Shown here: positions 43,638-53,839 of the stretch, piece after piece
Position numbering within the stretch: the stretch's first letter is position 1
Layout: each line of letters begins with the position of its first letter
From: Bin87 sp965222895
GTDB taxonomy: Bacteria > Chloroflexota > Dehalococcoidia > Lucifugimonadales > UBA3495
Assembly (NCBI GenBank): GCA_965222895.1
Contig: CBDCVB010000002.1
Location: 1,736,001-1,800,000 of the forward strand
Direction of reading: 5' to 3'
Length of the DNA stretch: 64,000 bases
Notes under the pieces: generated by a model
What the model was told of the DNA's origin: nothing
What the model saw: only the letters and a program-made list of their open reading frames with translations
The model's database searches: none
Program-made: the position numbers and the translations under genes

Positions 43638-44627
43638 GGCTCTAGCCTGGACTGCCGGATAGGTAACGGGGTTGTAACAGGCCGTGAGATGACCGGCGGT
43701 CAATTCCTCCAGCGGGGGCGGCGCGTATTCGCGACACTGCCCCAGCGCCTTGGGGCAGCGCGGCAGGAATGGGCATTGATCAGCCGGGGTCATCAAATCC
43801 GGCGGTGTGCCGCGCAACGCGTTCAGACGGCGCCCGGCGGAATCCAGGCGCGGCAGGGTTTGCAGCAACGACCAGGTGTACGGATGGCGCGGCTGTTGGA
43901 ATATGGGCAGGAGTTCGGCGTATTCCATCAAAAACCCGGCGTACATCACTCCCACCCGTCGCGCCATGTGAGCCACCACACCCATGTCGTGTGTGATGAG
44001 CAGAATTGCCGATTTGGAATCGCGGCTCAGCTCTTTCAACCGTTCCAGGATTTCAGCCTGCAGTGTGACATCGACACTGGATGTTACCTCGTCGGCGATC
44101 AGCAGCCGAGGTCGCATCACCAAAGCCATCGCCAGCATCACCCGTTGACACTGGCCACCGCTGAGGGTGAACGGGTAGGTGCCCATAATTCGTTTCGGGT
44201 CCGGCACGCCCAACTCGCGCAGCATTTCCTGGCACACGGCGGCGGCCGCCCGGCGCTTCAGTTGCGAGTGGGTGATTATGACTTCCGTCAGTTGTGCGCC
44301 GATGGTCTGCACGGGGTTGAGGGCGGATTGAGCGTCCTGAAAAACCAGCGACATCGTTTTGCCGCGCAACAGGCGCAATTCCTCGTCGGTAGCCGTCACC
44401 AGGTCTACGCCGTCGAACAGGATTTTGCCGCTGGTGATGGCGGCGTTGTCGGGTAGCAGGCCCATGATGGCCAGCGCCATCGCACTCTTGCCGGCGCCGC
44501 TCTCGCCGACTATGCAAAATATCTCCTCCTCTTCCTGGGAGAAGGACACACCGTTCACCGCGTGGACGGTGCCATTGGGCACGCTGAACTCGACGCGCAA
44601 GTCCTCGATTTGTAATACCGGCGGCAT
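43632..44627 (-). CDS. Orphan OppD/DppD-type ABC ATPase
   Basis: 331 residues. Walker A is GESGAGKS, the signature LSGGQCQRVMLAMAL, and Walker B LLIADEVTSSVD (Glu kept, but DEVTSSVD rather than DEPTTALD), with the switch ITHDMG. The C-terminal ADQCPFLPRCPKALGQCREYAPP is the OppD cysteine motif. No permease, binding-protein or second ATPase gene adjoins it; it could serve the D/F-lacking transporter at 57866-61715. Its final residues (RAC) and TGA lie in the terminal inverted repeat of the element at 43478-43637, so its native C-terminus may have been replaced. PHP gene ends 2 bp upstream. Confidence 0.9.
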   Translation of the reverse strand: MPPVLQIEDLRVEFSVPNGTVHAVNGVSFSQEEEEIFCIVGESGAGKSAMALAIMGLLPDNAAITSGKILFDGVDLVTATDEELRLLRGKTMSLVFQDAQSALNPVQTIGAQLTEVIITHSQLKRRAAAAVCQEMLRELGVPDPKRIMGTYPFTLSGGQCQRVMLAMALVMRPRLLIADEVTSSVDVTLQAEILERLKELSRDSKSAILLITHDMGVVAHMARRVGVMYAGFLMEYAELLPIFQQPRHPYTWSLLQTLPRLDSAGRRLNALRGTPPDLMTPADQCPFLPRCPKALGQCREYAPPPLEELTAGHLTACYNPVTYPAVQARAC

Positions 44628-44629
44628 GG

Positions 44630-45301
44630 TTAGTGCACCGAAATGGATGTCCTGGCAGGCGAAGTCGTAAGGTCGACCGGTTCCATTCGACCCGCCTTGA
44701 CCTCGGAGATAAAGTCCTCCAGCGACGCGATGGGCCGCTGGAACAGAGTCGCCGCGGTGCCAATCTGGTGGAGCCGATGGGCGTCGCTGCCGCCGGTGCC
44801 GGGTAACCCGAGTTGATTCCGCAGGTCGGCGGCGAACTGGTTCTCGTCCTCGGCGCCGCGGCCGTTGTGCGACTCCACTGCGTCGAAAAGTTTCATGTGC
44901 GGGTCGGACCGGGCGCGTTCCAGCATTTCAGCTCGAAGGGCCGGATCCTGACCGGGTTCAGATAGGTAGCGGCGGCGGTAGGGGTGGGCGGCAATCAGGG
45001 CGGCGCCCAGGCTATCGGCTTCCGCGCGCAGAAAGGTTGGCTTGTGCATTCCAAAGCGGTAGCGTCGCAGTCCAAAGACCAGCACATGACCGGCGTCGGT
45101 GTTTATCTCGGCGCCTGGCAACACCAGGATGCCGTGTCGCCGACTGAACGCAGCGGCGCAGTCCAACGGCCAGAAATCATCGTGCTCGGTGAGACATATC
45201 CCGTCAAGGCCGGCGATACGCCCTGCGTCCAACAGTTCGTCGACGGACATGAAACTGTCATCGGACCTGGGGTAGGTATGAGCGTGTAAATCAATCAGCA
45301 A
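44630..45301 (-). CDS. PHP-domain metal-dependent phosphoesterase
   Basis: 223 residues. MLIDLHAHTYPRSDDS has the DLHxHT metal motif; GICLTEHDDFWPL and LVLPGAEINTDAGHVLVFGL supply further His/Glu ligands, and ALIAAHPYRR and GTGGSDAHRLHQIGTAATLF the last. It is a compact stand-alone PHP protein such as those called 'PHP-associated metal-dependent phosphoesterase'; histidinol phosphatase or nucleotide hydrolysis are both possible. It ends just before the ABC ATPase start, so the two are co-translated. Confidence 0.88.
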   Translation of the reverse strand: MLIDLHAHTYPRSDDSFMSVDELLDAGRIAGLDGICLTEHDDFWPLDCAAAFSRRHGILVLPGAEINTDAGHVLVFGLRRYRFGMHKPTFLRAEADSLGAALIAAHPYRRRYLSEPGQDPALRAEMLERARSDPHMKLFDAVESHNGRGAEDENQFAADLRNQLGLPGTGGSDAHRLHQIGTAATLFQRPIASLEDFISEVKAGRMEPVDLTTSPARTSISVH

Positions 45302-45449
45302 TGCGGCTCCGGTGCGGGTAAGGCAATGGCATCATACCACCGATGGCAACGACTATCACACGGTAGCAGCGCCCGAACCGCGATGACCGACTATTGCGTT
45401 ACCCGACTTGAAACGGGCGGCGCCACAAAACCCGGACTGGAAAGCCTCG

Positions 45450-47633
45450 CTAGACGGTGATGACGAGTCCTTCGCCCCGCAGCTCTTCGATTATCTCGTC
45501 GGCGATGGATTTCCGTATTTTGAGCCGGCGTTCCAGCATTGCCGAACTCAGGCGCGGGTTTCTCAACGCCAGGTCCCGGGCCTGTTGCAGAATGTCACCG
45601 TCGTAGACATCATCGATGTCGCCATTGCCAGACCGGTCGCCGCCATTTCCGTTGGGTTCTGCATCGTCCAGATAGATGGGAGGCAGTGCGGGCCCAATCT
45701 GCTCACGCCAGAAATTGGTGATGCGGTCGGTTTCGTCGTCGTAAACGAGCGTCCCCTGACCACGGCGCGCTTTCGGGAAATCGTTGTTCAGCAGTAGCAA
45801 ATCGCCTTTACCCATCAGAGCTTCTGCGCCGGCGCCATCCAGTATGACCCGCGAATCGACTTGAGATGCCACTGCGAACGCCACGCGGGCTGGCACATTG
45901 GCCTTGAGCAGGCCGGTAACCACTTTAACGGACGGTCGTTGTGTAGCCAGCACCATGTGGATGCCGGCGGCGCGCCCCAGCTGCGCCAGGCGCACCAGTT
46001 GTTGTTCCACTTCAAGACCGCCGGTCATCATCAGGTCGGCCAGTTCGTCCACTATCAGCACGAGGAAGGGCATCGGCTCCGACGCTTTACTGTTGTAGCC
46101 GGCGATGTTGCGAACGCCGATTTCCTCCATCATCCGATACCGGCGGGTCATTTCGTTGATGAGGCCACGCAGCGCCGGGTAAACTTCGTCCGGTTCGACG
46201 ATGACCGGCAACACCAGGTGAGGAATACCGTTGAACGGCGTTAATTCGACCCGCTTGGGGTCGACCATTATCATCCGCAGTTCATCGGGCGGGCGCGTCA
46301 TCAGCAGGGATGCGACCAGCGAGTTGATGCAGACGCTCTTGCCAGACCCGGTTGCGCCGGCGATTAGCACGTGGGGCATGGCGGCCAGGTCAAGCACCAG
46401 CGATTGCCCGCCGGCATCTTCACCCAACGCGAATGCCAGGCCACCCTTGTTGACAATCTTGCCGAATTCCGAACCCTCCACAATGGAGCGCATTAACACC
46501 TTGCCCGGCGATGGGTTCGGAACTTCGAGACCCACGAGACCTTCGCCCGGTTCCGGGGTTTCGATGATTCGGATGTAGGGGCTTTTCAGGGCCAGCGCGA
46601 GGTCTTTTTGCCGCTTGGTGATGTCGCCCACGCGGACCCGGCTGGGACGCTGGCCGGTACTGGCGCCGTCCTTGTCCAGTTTCTGGGGCATATAACCGGG
46701 CACCAGGCCGAAGCGCACCACCCGTGGCCCCACTTTGACATCTTCCACATCCACATATACGCCGTGCTCAGACAACGCCTCTTTGATATTTTCCGACATC
46801 GCGGCGATTGCGGACTGATCTACGTGGTGGGTTTCCACTGGGGCCAGTGTGTCAAGCGATGGCAGCTGCCAGCCGCTGCCTCGCGACGTGTATGTCAGCA
46901 GCGCGGCAGGGTTGGCAGCCAGCGAATCCGGTGCAGCTTCGGCATCAGCGGCCGGTTGTGGCCTGGGTTTGACGTGGGCTGGCCGGGCCGCCCGTTTGGG
47001 GAGTTTGGTGTGGGTTGCGGTCGATGCGATTTTCGCTGTGGTCTTGCCGGCGGCCGCTGCGCCGCACCCGATCCAGCCGACCAGTTTCACAGCCCCTTTT
47101 CCGGCGCCTTTGGCAGCCAGCCAGCTGCCAATACCGACGAACCTGGCCGCTGAGAAGTACCGTCGGCGGGCGTTAGGGACGACCAGCAGGACGGTCAGTG
47201 CAACGGCAATGACCCACGCCATAACGGCGACGGTCAGGCTTCCACCAGTTGCTGCATAGCCCCATTCACCAGAGAGGCCATAGACGTACAACGCGCCCTG
47301 ATTTCCCGGTACGAACGATAAGGCGATGATTGCAGCGGCGGCGACTATTCCGCCGGACAACCACCAACGCCAACCGCGCAACAGAGCGAGCGGTTTGTGG
47401 ACGAGCAAAATCAGGGAGAGCGCTGAAAACAGGCCAACGGCGACCCATCCGTAGGCCAGCGTGCGCGCCAGCCATAGTGTCGCACCCGGCGCCCACAGCG
47501 CCACCGCTGCCCCGGCCAATCCGATCAACAGCCAGATGCCGGTTTCGATGGCCAGCCGGGTCCAGTTAGTGGCGGTGGCGGTTAGTTTGTTTTGGCCCTT
47601 GCCCTTGCTGCCCGATGCGACCGCTGCCGACAT
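45450..47633 (-). CDS. ftsK: FtsK/SpoIIIE-family DNA translocase
   Basis: 727 residues. The N-terminal about 190 residues have four to five hydrophobic helices (GIWLLIGLAGAAVALWAPGA; LALVV-like stretches). A basic/Ala-Pro linker leads to the motor domain: VGPRVVRFGLVPGYMPQ, Walker A AGATGSGKSVCINSLVA, LILVDELADLMM-type Walker B and LATQRPSVKVVTG. The C-terminal gamma winged helix (QARDLALRNPRLSSAMLERRLKIRKSIADEIIEELRGEGLV) recognises KOPS-like sites. It pumps chromosome DNA across the septum. It follows RNase J on the same strand. Confidence 0.96.
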   Translation of the reverse strand: MSAAVASGSKGKGQNKLTATATNWTRLAIETGIWLLIGLAGAAVALWAPGATLWLARTLAYGWVAVGLFSALSLILLVHKPLALLRGWRWWLSGGIVAAAAIIALSFVPGNQGALYVYGLSGEWGYAATGGSLTVAVMAWVIAVALTVLLVVPNARRRYFSAARFVGIGSWLAAKGAGKGAVKLVGWIGCGAAAAGKTTAKIASTATHTKLPKRAARPAHVKPRPQPAADAEAAPDSLAANPAALLTYTSRGSGWQLPSLDTLAPVETHHVDQSAIAAMSENIKEALSEHGVYVDVEDVKVGPRVVRFGLVPGYMPQKLDKDGASTGQRPSRVRVGDITKRQKDLALALKSPYIRIIETPEPGEGLVGLEVPNPSPGKVLMRSIVEGSEFGKIVNKGGLAFALGEDAGGQSLVLDLAAMPHVLIAGATGSGKSVCINSLVASLLMTRPPDELRMIMVDPKRVELTPFNGIPHLVLPVIVEPDEVYPALRGLINEMTRRYRMMEEIGVRNIAGYNSKASEPMPFLVLIVDELADLMMTGGLEVEQQLVRLAQLGRAAGIHMVLATQRPSVKVVTGLLKANVPARVAFAVASQVDSRVILDGAGAEALMGKGDLLLLNNDFPKARRGQGTLVYDDETDRITNFWREQIGPALPPIYLDDAEPNGNGGDRSGNGDIDDVYDGDILQQARDLALRNPRLSSAMLERRLKIRKSIADEIIEELRGEGLVITV

Positions 47634-47782
47634 TTCGCGTTCCTCCTATGGCAATAGCGGTGGCGAGGTTCCCTGACCTCATCGCTGGCCCGGAATTGTC
47701 CGAACCAGGCGCGAGGCAACGGGCCTCCGATTCCATTGGGTCAACGGCCCAGGTGGGAAATGCCGGCGACGCCGGTTCCCGG

Positions 47783-49465
<1,683 letters not shown>

Positions 49466-49476
49466 GTGTACTCCGG

Positions 49477-50220
49477 TCAGAATAGTCGTTGTTGGCCTGG
49501 GGGAGGTTGGTGAGGTGGTGGCGACTCCGCAGATTCGGGCGGAGGGTCAGCGAGGTCGGGCGTTGGCAAGTCCCAGAACGACGGATTTTGCCTGGGTGGT
49601 TGGGTTTCCGGTTCGTAGTCGGCCTGTGGCTCCCGGATACGGTGCCCAACGGAGGGCGGGTCGGCTTCCATGCGCAGCACGTCCAGTAAACCGGCCAGCT
49701 TCTGGAAGTCTTCCTCGATGGACGCCCGCATTTCCTGACGGCGCAACCCGGCGGCGGGGTGCATGATCGGGAATATCTGCTGCCCGTTCACGGCGCGAAG
49801 TCGGCCCCTGACGCTGCTGATGCTTTGGCCTGGAATGAATCGGGAGGTGGCAAATCGACCCAGCGTGACGATCAGGCGGGGGTCGATCAATTGTATCTGG
49901 CGGTCCAGGTATTTGGAGCAGGCGGCAATTTCGCCTGGGCTGGGATCGCGGTTGTCGGGCGGCCGACACTTGACCATATTGGCAATGTACACTTGGTCCC
50001 GCGTCATTCCGATGGACTGCAACAGTTGTTCAAGGAATCCACCGGCCGGCCCCACAAAGGGTCTACCCTGACGGTCTTCCTGGAAGCCGGGGCCTTCCCC
50101 AATAAATAGCAGCTCGGCGTCCGGCGGGCCTTCGCCAGGAACGGCGTTAGTGCGACCCAGGTGTAATGGGCAATCGGTGCAATCCTTGACTCGTTGGGCC
50201 ACGTCTTCCAGTGTATCCAT
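49477..50220 (-). CDS. Family 4 uracil-DNA glycosylase with proline-rich tail
   Basis: 247 residues, longer than the usual ~200. Cys14 and Cys17 (CTDCPLH), then Cys85 and Cys101, match the four Fe-S ligands of type 4 UDG. LLFIGEGPGFQEDRQGRPFVGPAGGFLEQLL is the catalytic/uracil pocket, and IFPIMHPAAGLRR the leucine-loop HP(A/S) motif. It removes uracil from DNA. Residues about 190-242 are Pro/Glu-rich and disordered, and the extreme C-terminus is QQRLF, resembling bacterial sliding-clamp-binding peptides (Q-x-x-L-F). It overlaps neither neighbour; rnj follows by 11 bp. Confidence 0.92.
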   Translation of the reverse strand: MDTLEDVAQRVKDCTDCPLHLGRTNAVPGEGPPDAELLFIGEGPGFQEDRQGRPFVGPAGGFLEQLLQSIGMTRDQVYIANMVKCRPPDNRDPSPGEIAACSKYLDRQIQLIDPRLIVTLGRFATSRFIPGQSISSVRGRLRAVNGQQIFPIMHPAAGLRRQEMRASIEEDFQKLAGLLDVLRMEADPPSVGHRIREPQADYEPETQPPRQNPSFWDLPTPDLADPPPESAESPPPHQPPPGQQRLF

Positions 50221-50271
50221 GATGGACTGGTATCCGTGGCGGGTATGGATGGATGCGCAACGGGTAGGTTC

Positions 50272-50532
50272 CTACTCGTCTTGCGCTCCCTTGCCTTGCA
50301 GGTAGGTCACCGCATCGGCGATGGTATGAATCTCGCCAGCATCTTCGTCTGGGATTTCGATGGCGTTGCCATCCGAGCTGAATTCTTCCTCGAAGGCCAT
50401 GATCAACTCAACCAGATCGAGAGAATCGGCTCCCAGGTCGTCCTGGAACGAAGACCCTTCCTTAACGTCAGCGGCATCGACGCCAAGTTTGTCAACTACG
50501 ATTTCCGCTACGCGCTCAAAAACGGTACTCAA
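50272..50532 (-). CDS. acpP: Acyl carrier protein
   Basis: 86 residues, acidic, all-helical. DDLGADSLDLVELIMAFEEEF contains Ser37, the phosphopantetheine attachment site, in the usual D-S-L context. FERVAEIVVDKLGV and DEDAGEIHTIADAVTYL are the first and last helices of a typical AcpP. It carries acyl chains in fatty acid synthesis. It follows nusB and fabD on the same strand; the small hairpin between nusB and acpP may tune their ratio. Confidence 0.96.
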   Translation of the reverse strand: MSTVFERVAEIVVDKLGVDAADVKEGSSFQDDLGADSLDLVELIMAFEEEFSSDGNAIEIPDEDAGEIHTIADAVTYLQGKGAQDE

Positions 50533-50553
50533 AGGTTCATCTCCGTGAAATGT

Positions 50554-50569
50554 CGGCGTGGAGACGCCG
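50554..50569 (-). promoter_or_regulatory. Small hairpin between nusB and acpP
   Basis: CGGCGT (50554-50559) and ACGCCG (50564-50569) frame a 4-nt loop in the 48-bp gap between nusB and acpP. It could separate expression of the very abundant ACP from NusB. It is short and has no T-run. Confidence 0.35.
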
Positions 50570-50580
50570 GATGGTTGATT

Positions 50581-51081
50581 TCATTTGGGAACACCGCCCA
50601 CTGTGGAGTTGCCGGGCAACTGAACTGGCGGTTCGGCGGCGGTCGCCAAATCGGCCAGATATGAGCCTAACACTCCGTTTACGAAACGAGCGCTGCTTTC
50701 GCTGCCAAACATTGAAGCCAATTCAACCGCTTCGTTGACGACCACTTGACGGGGCACAGTGTCGCGATTTGTCAGCTCATAGATTGCCACACGCAATATG
50801 TTCCGGTCAACGAGGGCCAGCAGATTGACCGGGATCGCCGGAGCGAACCGTTTGATTACCCCATCAAACTGGGCCAGGTCTGCGTAGACTCCATCGACCA
50901 TGTTGCCTGAGGCCGCGCGCACCGATGAACTCGCGGGTTCGTCGTGACACAACCAGGCCAGGAGATCGGTATCGGTCGTTCTGCGAACGTCGCCGGCGAA
51001 CAGCATCTGCAAGGCCAGAATCCTGGCCTGCCGACCCACGGGGCCGTTACGGAGACTGCGAAGACGGGGCTGAGTGGCCAC
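50581..51081 (-). CDS. nusB: Transcription antitermination factor NusB
   Basis: 166 residues, GTG start. RQARILALQMLFAGD is the RNA-binding (boxA) N-terminal helix of NusB. FAPAIPVNLLALVDRNILRVAIYELTNRDTVPRQVVVNEAVELASMFGSESSARFVNGVLGSYL is the conserved C-terminal half with the VNEAVELAK-like motif. It helps antitermination at rRNA operons. Its placement between fabD and acpP is not typical and suggests shared growth-rate control. Confidence 0.93.
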   Translation of the reverse strand: MATQPRLRSLRNGPVGRQARILALQMLFAGDVRRTTDTDLLAWLCHDEPASSSVRAASGNMVDGVYADLAQFDGVIKRFAPAIPVNLLALVDRNILRVAIYELTNRDTVPRQVVVNEAVELASMFGSESSARFVNGVLGSYLADLATAAEPPVQLPGNSTVGGVPK

Positions 51082-51143
51082 GTTACGGTGGGCTTGCGGG
51101 CGTCATACTGAAAAACCTGAACCCTTGCGCGGAATAGCGGACG

Positions 51144-52094
51144 CTACGGTCGCGCTTCCGCCATCTTGCGGATGGAATCCGGGTCGGACAGGGTCAAAGC
51201 TTCCACGTCCGAGTCGATCCGGCGTACCAGGCTGGACAACACGCGGGCTGGCCCAAACTCAATAAACCGATTGACTCCCGAGTCCACCATGAATTGTACG
51301 GAGTGCTTCCAAAGCACGCAGTTGCAGAGGCCGGTGAGCAATTCCTGGCGGGCGCGTTCGGCGTTCACGATTGGTTCGCCGGTTGAGTTGGCGATGACAG
51401 GGAATTCCGGATCGTGGAGACGAATGCCATCAATGGCGTCGGACAACCCGGCTTGGGCGAATTCCATCAGCCGCGAGTGGAAGGCTCCGCTAACGGCCAA
51501 CGGCACCACCTTTTTGGCGCCTCGCGCTGATGCAAGGTCCATAGCGCGAGCCAGCGCTATTTTGTCGCCGCTGACGACGATTTGGTCATCAGAATTGATG
51601 TTGGCCAGTTCGACGCCAGAGTCTTGGGCAACCTGAGCAACTGTGTATTCGTCCAGGCCAATAATGGCAGCCATAGACCCGGGACGGGCGGCGCCCGCTT
51701 CGTGCATCAGGCGGCCACGCTCTCGGACCAGTCTGATGGCGTCGCCAAAATCCATCACGCCACCGACCACCATGGAGGTATATTCGCCCAGACTGTGCCC
51801 CGCTACTGCGGCGGGTCGCGGCGAAGCTGAGCCGAGAAATTCTTGCCACGCCCGCCAAATCGCAATGCTAACCGCCATGATGGCTGGTTGCGCGTGGGCG
51901 GTGTCTTGCAAGTCTTCGGAAGGGCCTTCGAATATCAACTTGGATAGGTGCATATCCAAGCTGTCGTCGGCCTCCTGGAAGACCGTCCGCGCTGCCGGGG
52001 ATGACGCATACAGCGTCCGACCCATTCCGACCTTCTGGGTACCCTGACCCGGAAAGATGTAAGAATAAACTGGCGCCAGTTCAATTTCACTCAT
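51144..52094 (-). CDS. fabD: Malonyl-CoA:ACP transacylase
   Basis: 316 residues from the ATG at 52094. YIFPGQGTQKVGMG, VAGHSLGEYTSMVVGG (nucleophilic Ser in GHSLG), ARPGSMAAIIGLD and VSGAFHSRLM (catalytic His) are the FabD motifs. It loads malonyl groups on ACP for chain elongation. Gene order DUF177 - rpmF - fabD - nusB - acpP resembles the widespread yceD-rpmF-fab cluster, but plsX, fabH, fabG and fabF are missing between them. Confidence 0.96.
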   Translation of the reverse strand: MSEIELAPVYSYIFPGQGTQKVGMGRTLYASSPAARTVFQEADDSLDMHLSKLIFEGPSEDLQDTAHAQPAIMAVSIAIWRAWQEFLGSASPRPAAVAGHSLGEYTSMVVGGVMDFGDAIRLVRERGRLMHEAGAARPGSMAAIIGLDEYTVAQVAQDSGVELANINSDDQIVVSGDKIALARAMDLASARGAKKVVPLAVSGAFHSRLMEFAQAGLSDAIDGIRLHDPEFPVIANSTGEPIVNAERARQELLTGLCNCVLWKHSVQFMVDSGVNRFIEFGPARVLSSLVRRIDSDVEALTLSDPDSIRKMAEARP

Positions 52095-52209
52095 ACCACC
52101 GCACTCCAAACTACTTCAATGTCACTGAATGCCACTGTATGAAATAACCTGCGTCAACGCTCGCCAGGATTCTAACCCCGGAGCATCAACGGCAGGCGGA
52201 TCGGGATAT

Positions 52210-52389
52210 TCAGACCGTTACCTGACGACCCCGATAGTAGCCGCAACCGGGGCAAGCGGTGTGCGGCCGCTTGGCCGTGCGGCACCGGGGGCAACGGGAC
52301 GGATTGATTGCGCGAAGTTGGTATGCGGAAGACGAAAGACGCCGGCCTTTGCGGGCCCGTGTCAGCTTCTTTTTCGGTAGTGCGCCCAT
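52210..52389 (-). CDS. rpmF: 50S ribosomal protein L32
   Basis: 59 residues, found by reading the minus strand between fabD and the DUF177 gene. MGALPKKKLTRARKGRRLSS is the basic L32 start (the family motif is xVPKxKxSxxRRxxRR). Cys33-x2-Cys36 and Cys46-x2-Cys49 (CPRC, CPGC) form the zinc ribbon, and CGYYRGRQV is the L32 ending. A structural protein of the large ribosomal subunit. Its place just after DUF177 is the usual one in bacteria and supports both calls. Confidence 0.95.
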   Translation of the reverse strand: MGALPKKKLTRARKGRRLSSSAYQLRAINPSRCPRCRTAKRPHTACPGCGYYRGRQVTV

Positions 52390-52461
52390 GTGTTGTCCAT
52401 TTTGCGCGGCGCGAGTTGACGATAAAGGGTCAGCCGGCCGCGGAGCGGTTTCTTGGATTAG

Positions 52462-52974
52462 TTAGTCAACCAAAAGTGCGCGCAGCGCTGCCCACCGGGG
52501 GTCGATGTCCAGCGCGTAGCAATCGCAATCGGTCGTGTTACGGTCGGTCCCACACCGGTCGCAGATTCCGCCGCATTCGGGTCGGCAGAGGGGTTTCAAT
52601 GGCAACTCGGTGATAGCGGTCTGTCGAACGGCTTCGGTGAGGTTCAGCGTGTGGTCGTCGTCAATGACCATGCCACCCCACTCTTCGGGCAGATCGATCC
52701 GGCCACCGCTGTTGACGTCGACCATCGGCAGGTACTCCTCTTCAAGTTCCAATTCTAAAGTCCGGTTGAACTCTACCAGGCAGCGACTACAACCTTGGGA
52801 CACGGTGGCCGTCATGTCGGCCTGGACCCATATACCCTGATGCGTGCGAACCATGCGACCTACGCCCACGACCTGTTCAACCAAGGGGTCAGCATCGGCA
52901 AAAGTCTCGCCGATGCTGAAGTTGCGCTGGGAACCGGTGGGCTCTTTCAGCAACTGGGCTACGTTGTAGTTCAT
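52462..52974 (-). CDS. DUF177 (YceD-family) protein
   Basis: 170 residues from the ATG at 52974; an in-frame upstream start at 53046 is less likely. NVAQLLKEPTGSQRNFSIGE, VDVNSGGRIDLPEEWGG and the TVSQGCSRCLVEFNRTLELELEEEYLP block are the YceD/DUF177 pattern. The C-terminal CRPECGGICDRCGTDRNTTDCDC carries six cysteines, probably a metal site. Family members act in 23S rRNA accumulation or ribosome assembly and are encoded next to rpmF, as here. Confidence 0.9.
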   Translation of the reverse strand: MNYNVAQLLKEPTGSQRNFSIGETFADADPLVEQVVGVGRMVRTHQGIWVQADMTATVSQGCSRCLVEFNRTLELELEEEYLPMVDVNSGGRIDLPEEWGGMVIDDDHTLNLTEAVRQTAITELPLKPLCRPECGGICDRCGTDRNTTDCDCYALDIDPRWAALRALLVD

Positions 52975-53088
52975 ATCGGTTGAGACCTTCGGGCCTTGCG
53001 CGTTGAAATTTCGGCGAATTATAGACCCGGTGGGTGGTATCCGCAAGAAACGGTCAAACCATTTTGGTCGTTTTCTTGAAACATACAG

Positions 53089-53565
53089 CTAATTCACCGG
53101 CACGTTGTGGTTGATGTAGTTGATGATGTCGTTGGTGGATGTGCCCGGCCCGAATACGGCTGAAACACCGATTGCCGCCAGCGGTTCCCGGTCTTCCTCC
53201 GGCACAATACCCCCCAGCACAACCAGCACGTCGGACATATCCTGATCGCGCAGCAGGCGCATTATCTCAGGCATCAATTCCATATGCGCACCCGAGAGGA
53301 TGCTCAATCCCAGGACAGCTACATCCTCCTGCGCGGCGGCTTGAACTACCATTTGCGGCGTCTGGCGAATGCCGGTGTAAATCACTTCCATACCGGCATC
53401 GCGCAGGGCTCGGGCGATAACCTTGGCGCCCCGGTCGTGGCCGTCCAAACCGGGTTTGGCAACCAGGACACGAATGGGGTTGTCGTTTTGGGTCGTCACG
53501 GGTGGCCGTTGGTGGAGGGTGGTAGAAACGGGAATCAGGTTGCGGTTCGCCGCAATCATTGCCAA
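53089..53565 (-). CDS. Methylmalonyl-CoA mutase, B12-binding (C-terminal) subunit
   Basis: 158 residues, a stand-alone cobalamin-binding Rossmann domain. RVLVAKPGLDGHDRGAKVIARALRDAGMEVIYTGIRQTP contains the D-x-H-x-x-G motif (DGHDRG) whose His coordinates cobalt. LSILSGAHMELMPEIM and VVLGGIVPEEDREPLAAIGVSAVFGPGTS are the S-L and GG motifs that hold the nucleotide tail. It completes the catalytic subunit at 39044-40705, though it lies about 12 kb away on the other strand. The first about 25 residues are a weakly conserved extension. Confidence 0.94.
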   Translation of the reverse strand: MAMIAANRNLIPVSTTLHQRPPVTTQNDNPIRVLVAKPGLDGHDRGAKVIARALRDAGMEVIYTGIRQTPQMVVQAAAQEDVAVLGLSILSGAHMELMPEIMRLLRDQDMSDVLVVLGGIVPEEDREPLAAIGVSAVFGPGTSTNDIINYINHNVPVN

Positions 53566-53694
53566 GTGATGAGCAACTTGGTAATTTTCTCAGACATCAA
53601 CCCGGTATGCAATACTGGTTACGATATGCCTGATATAAGTAGCAAGAAATCGTCAGCAGTCCCATCGGTATGGTGTCGGGATATTGAACCCCCG

Positions 53695-53724
53695 TTGACA
53701 GTCGGTCAAATGGACTACTATCTT
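53695..53724 (+). promoter_or_regulatory. Sigma-70-like promoter of tRNA-Arg(TCT)
   Basis: TTGACA (53695-53700), a perfect -35 hexamer, then an 18-bp spacer and TATCTT (53719-53724). The mature tRNA starts 11 nt later, at 53736. Spacing and A+T-rich surroundings fit a strong stable-RNA promoter. Confidence 0.7.
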
Positions 53725-53735
53725 AATCATAGTGC

Positions 53736-53811
53736 GTCCCAGTAGCTCAGTGGATAGAGCGGCTGCCTTCTAAGCAGCGGGCCGCGGGTTCGAATCCTGC
53801 CTGGGACGCCA
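53736..53811 (+). tRNA. tRNA-Arg (anticodon TCT)
   Basis: Cloverleaf with acceptor GTCCCAG/CTGGGAC, D arm GCTCAGTGGATAGAGC, anticodon stem GCTGC/GCAGC with loop CTTCTAA (anticodon TCT), T arm with GGTTCGAATCC, discriminator G at 53808 and an encoded CCA (53809-53811). Reads AGA/AGG codons. It is followed 29 bp later by the LLM gene. Confidence 0.97.
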
Positions 53812-53839
53812 TTCGCACGTCCAATTTCGGAGCATACCC

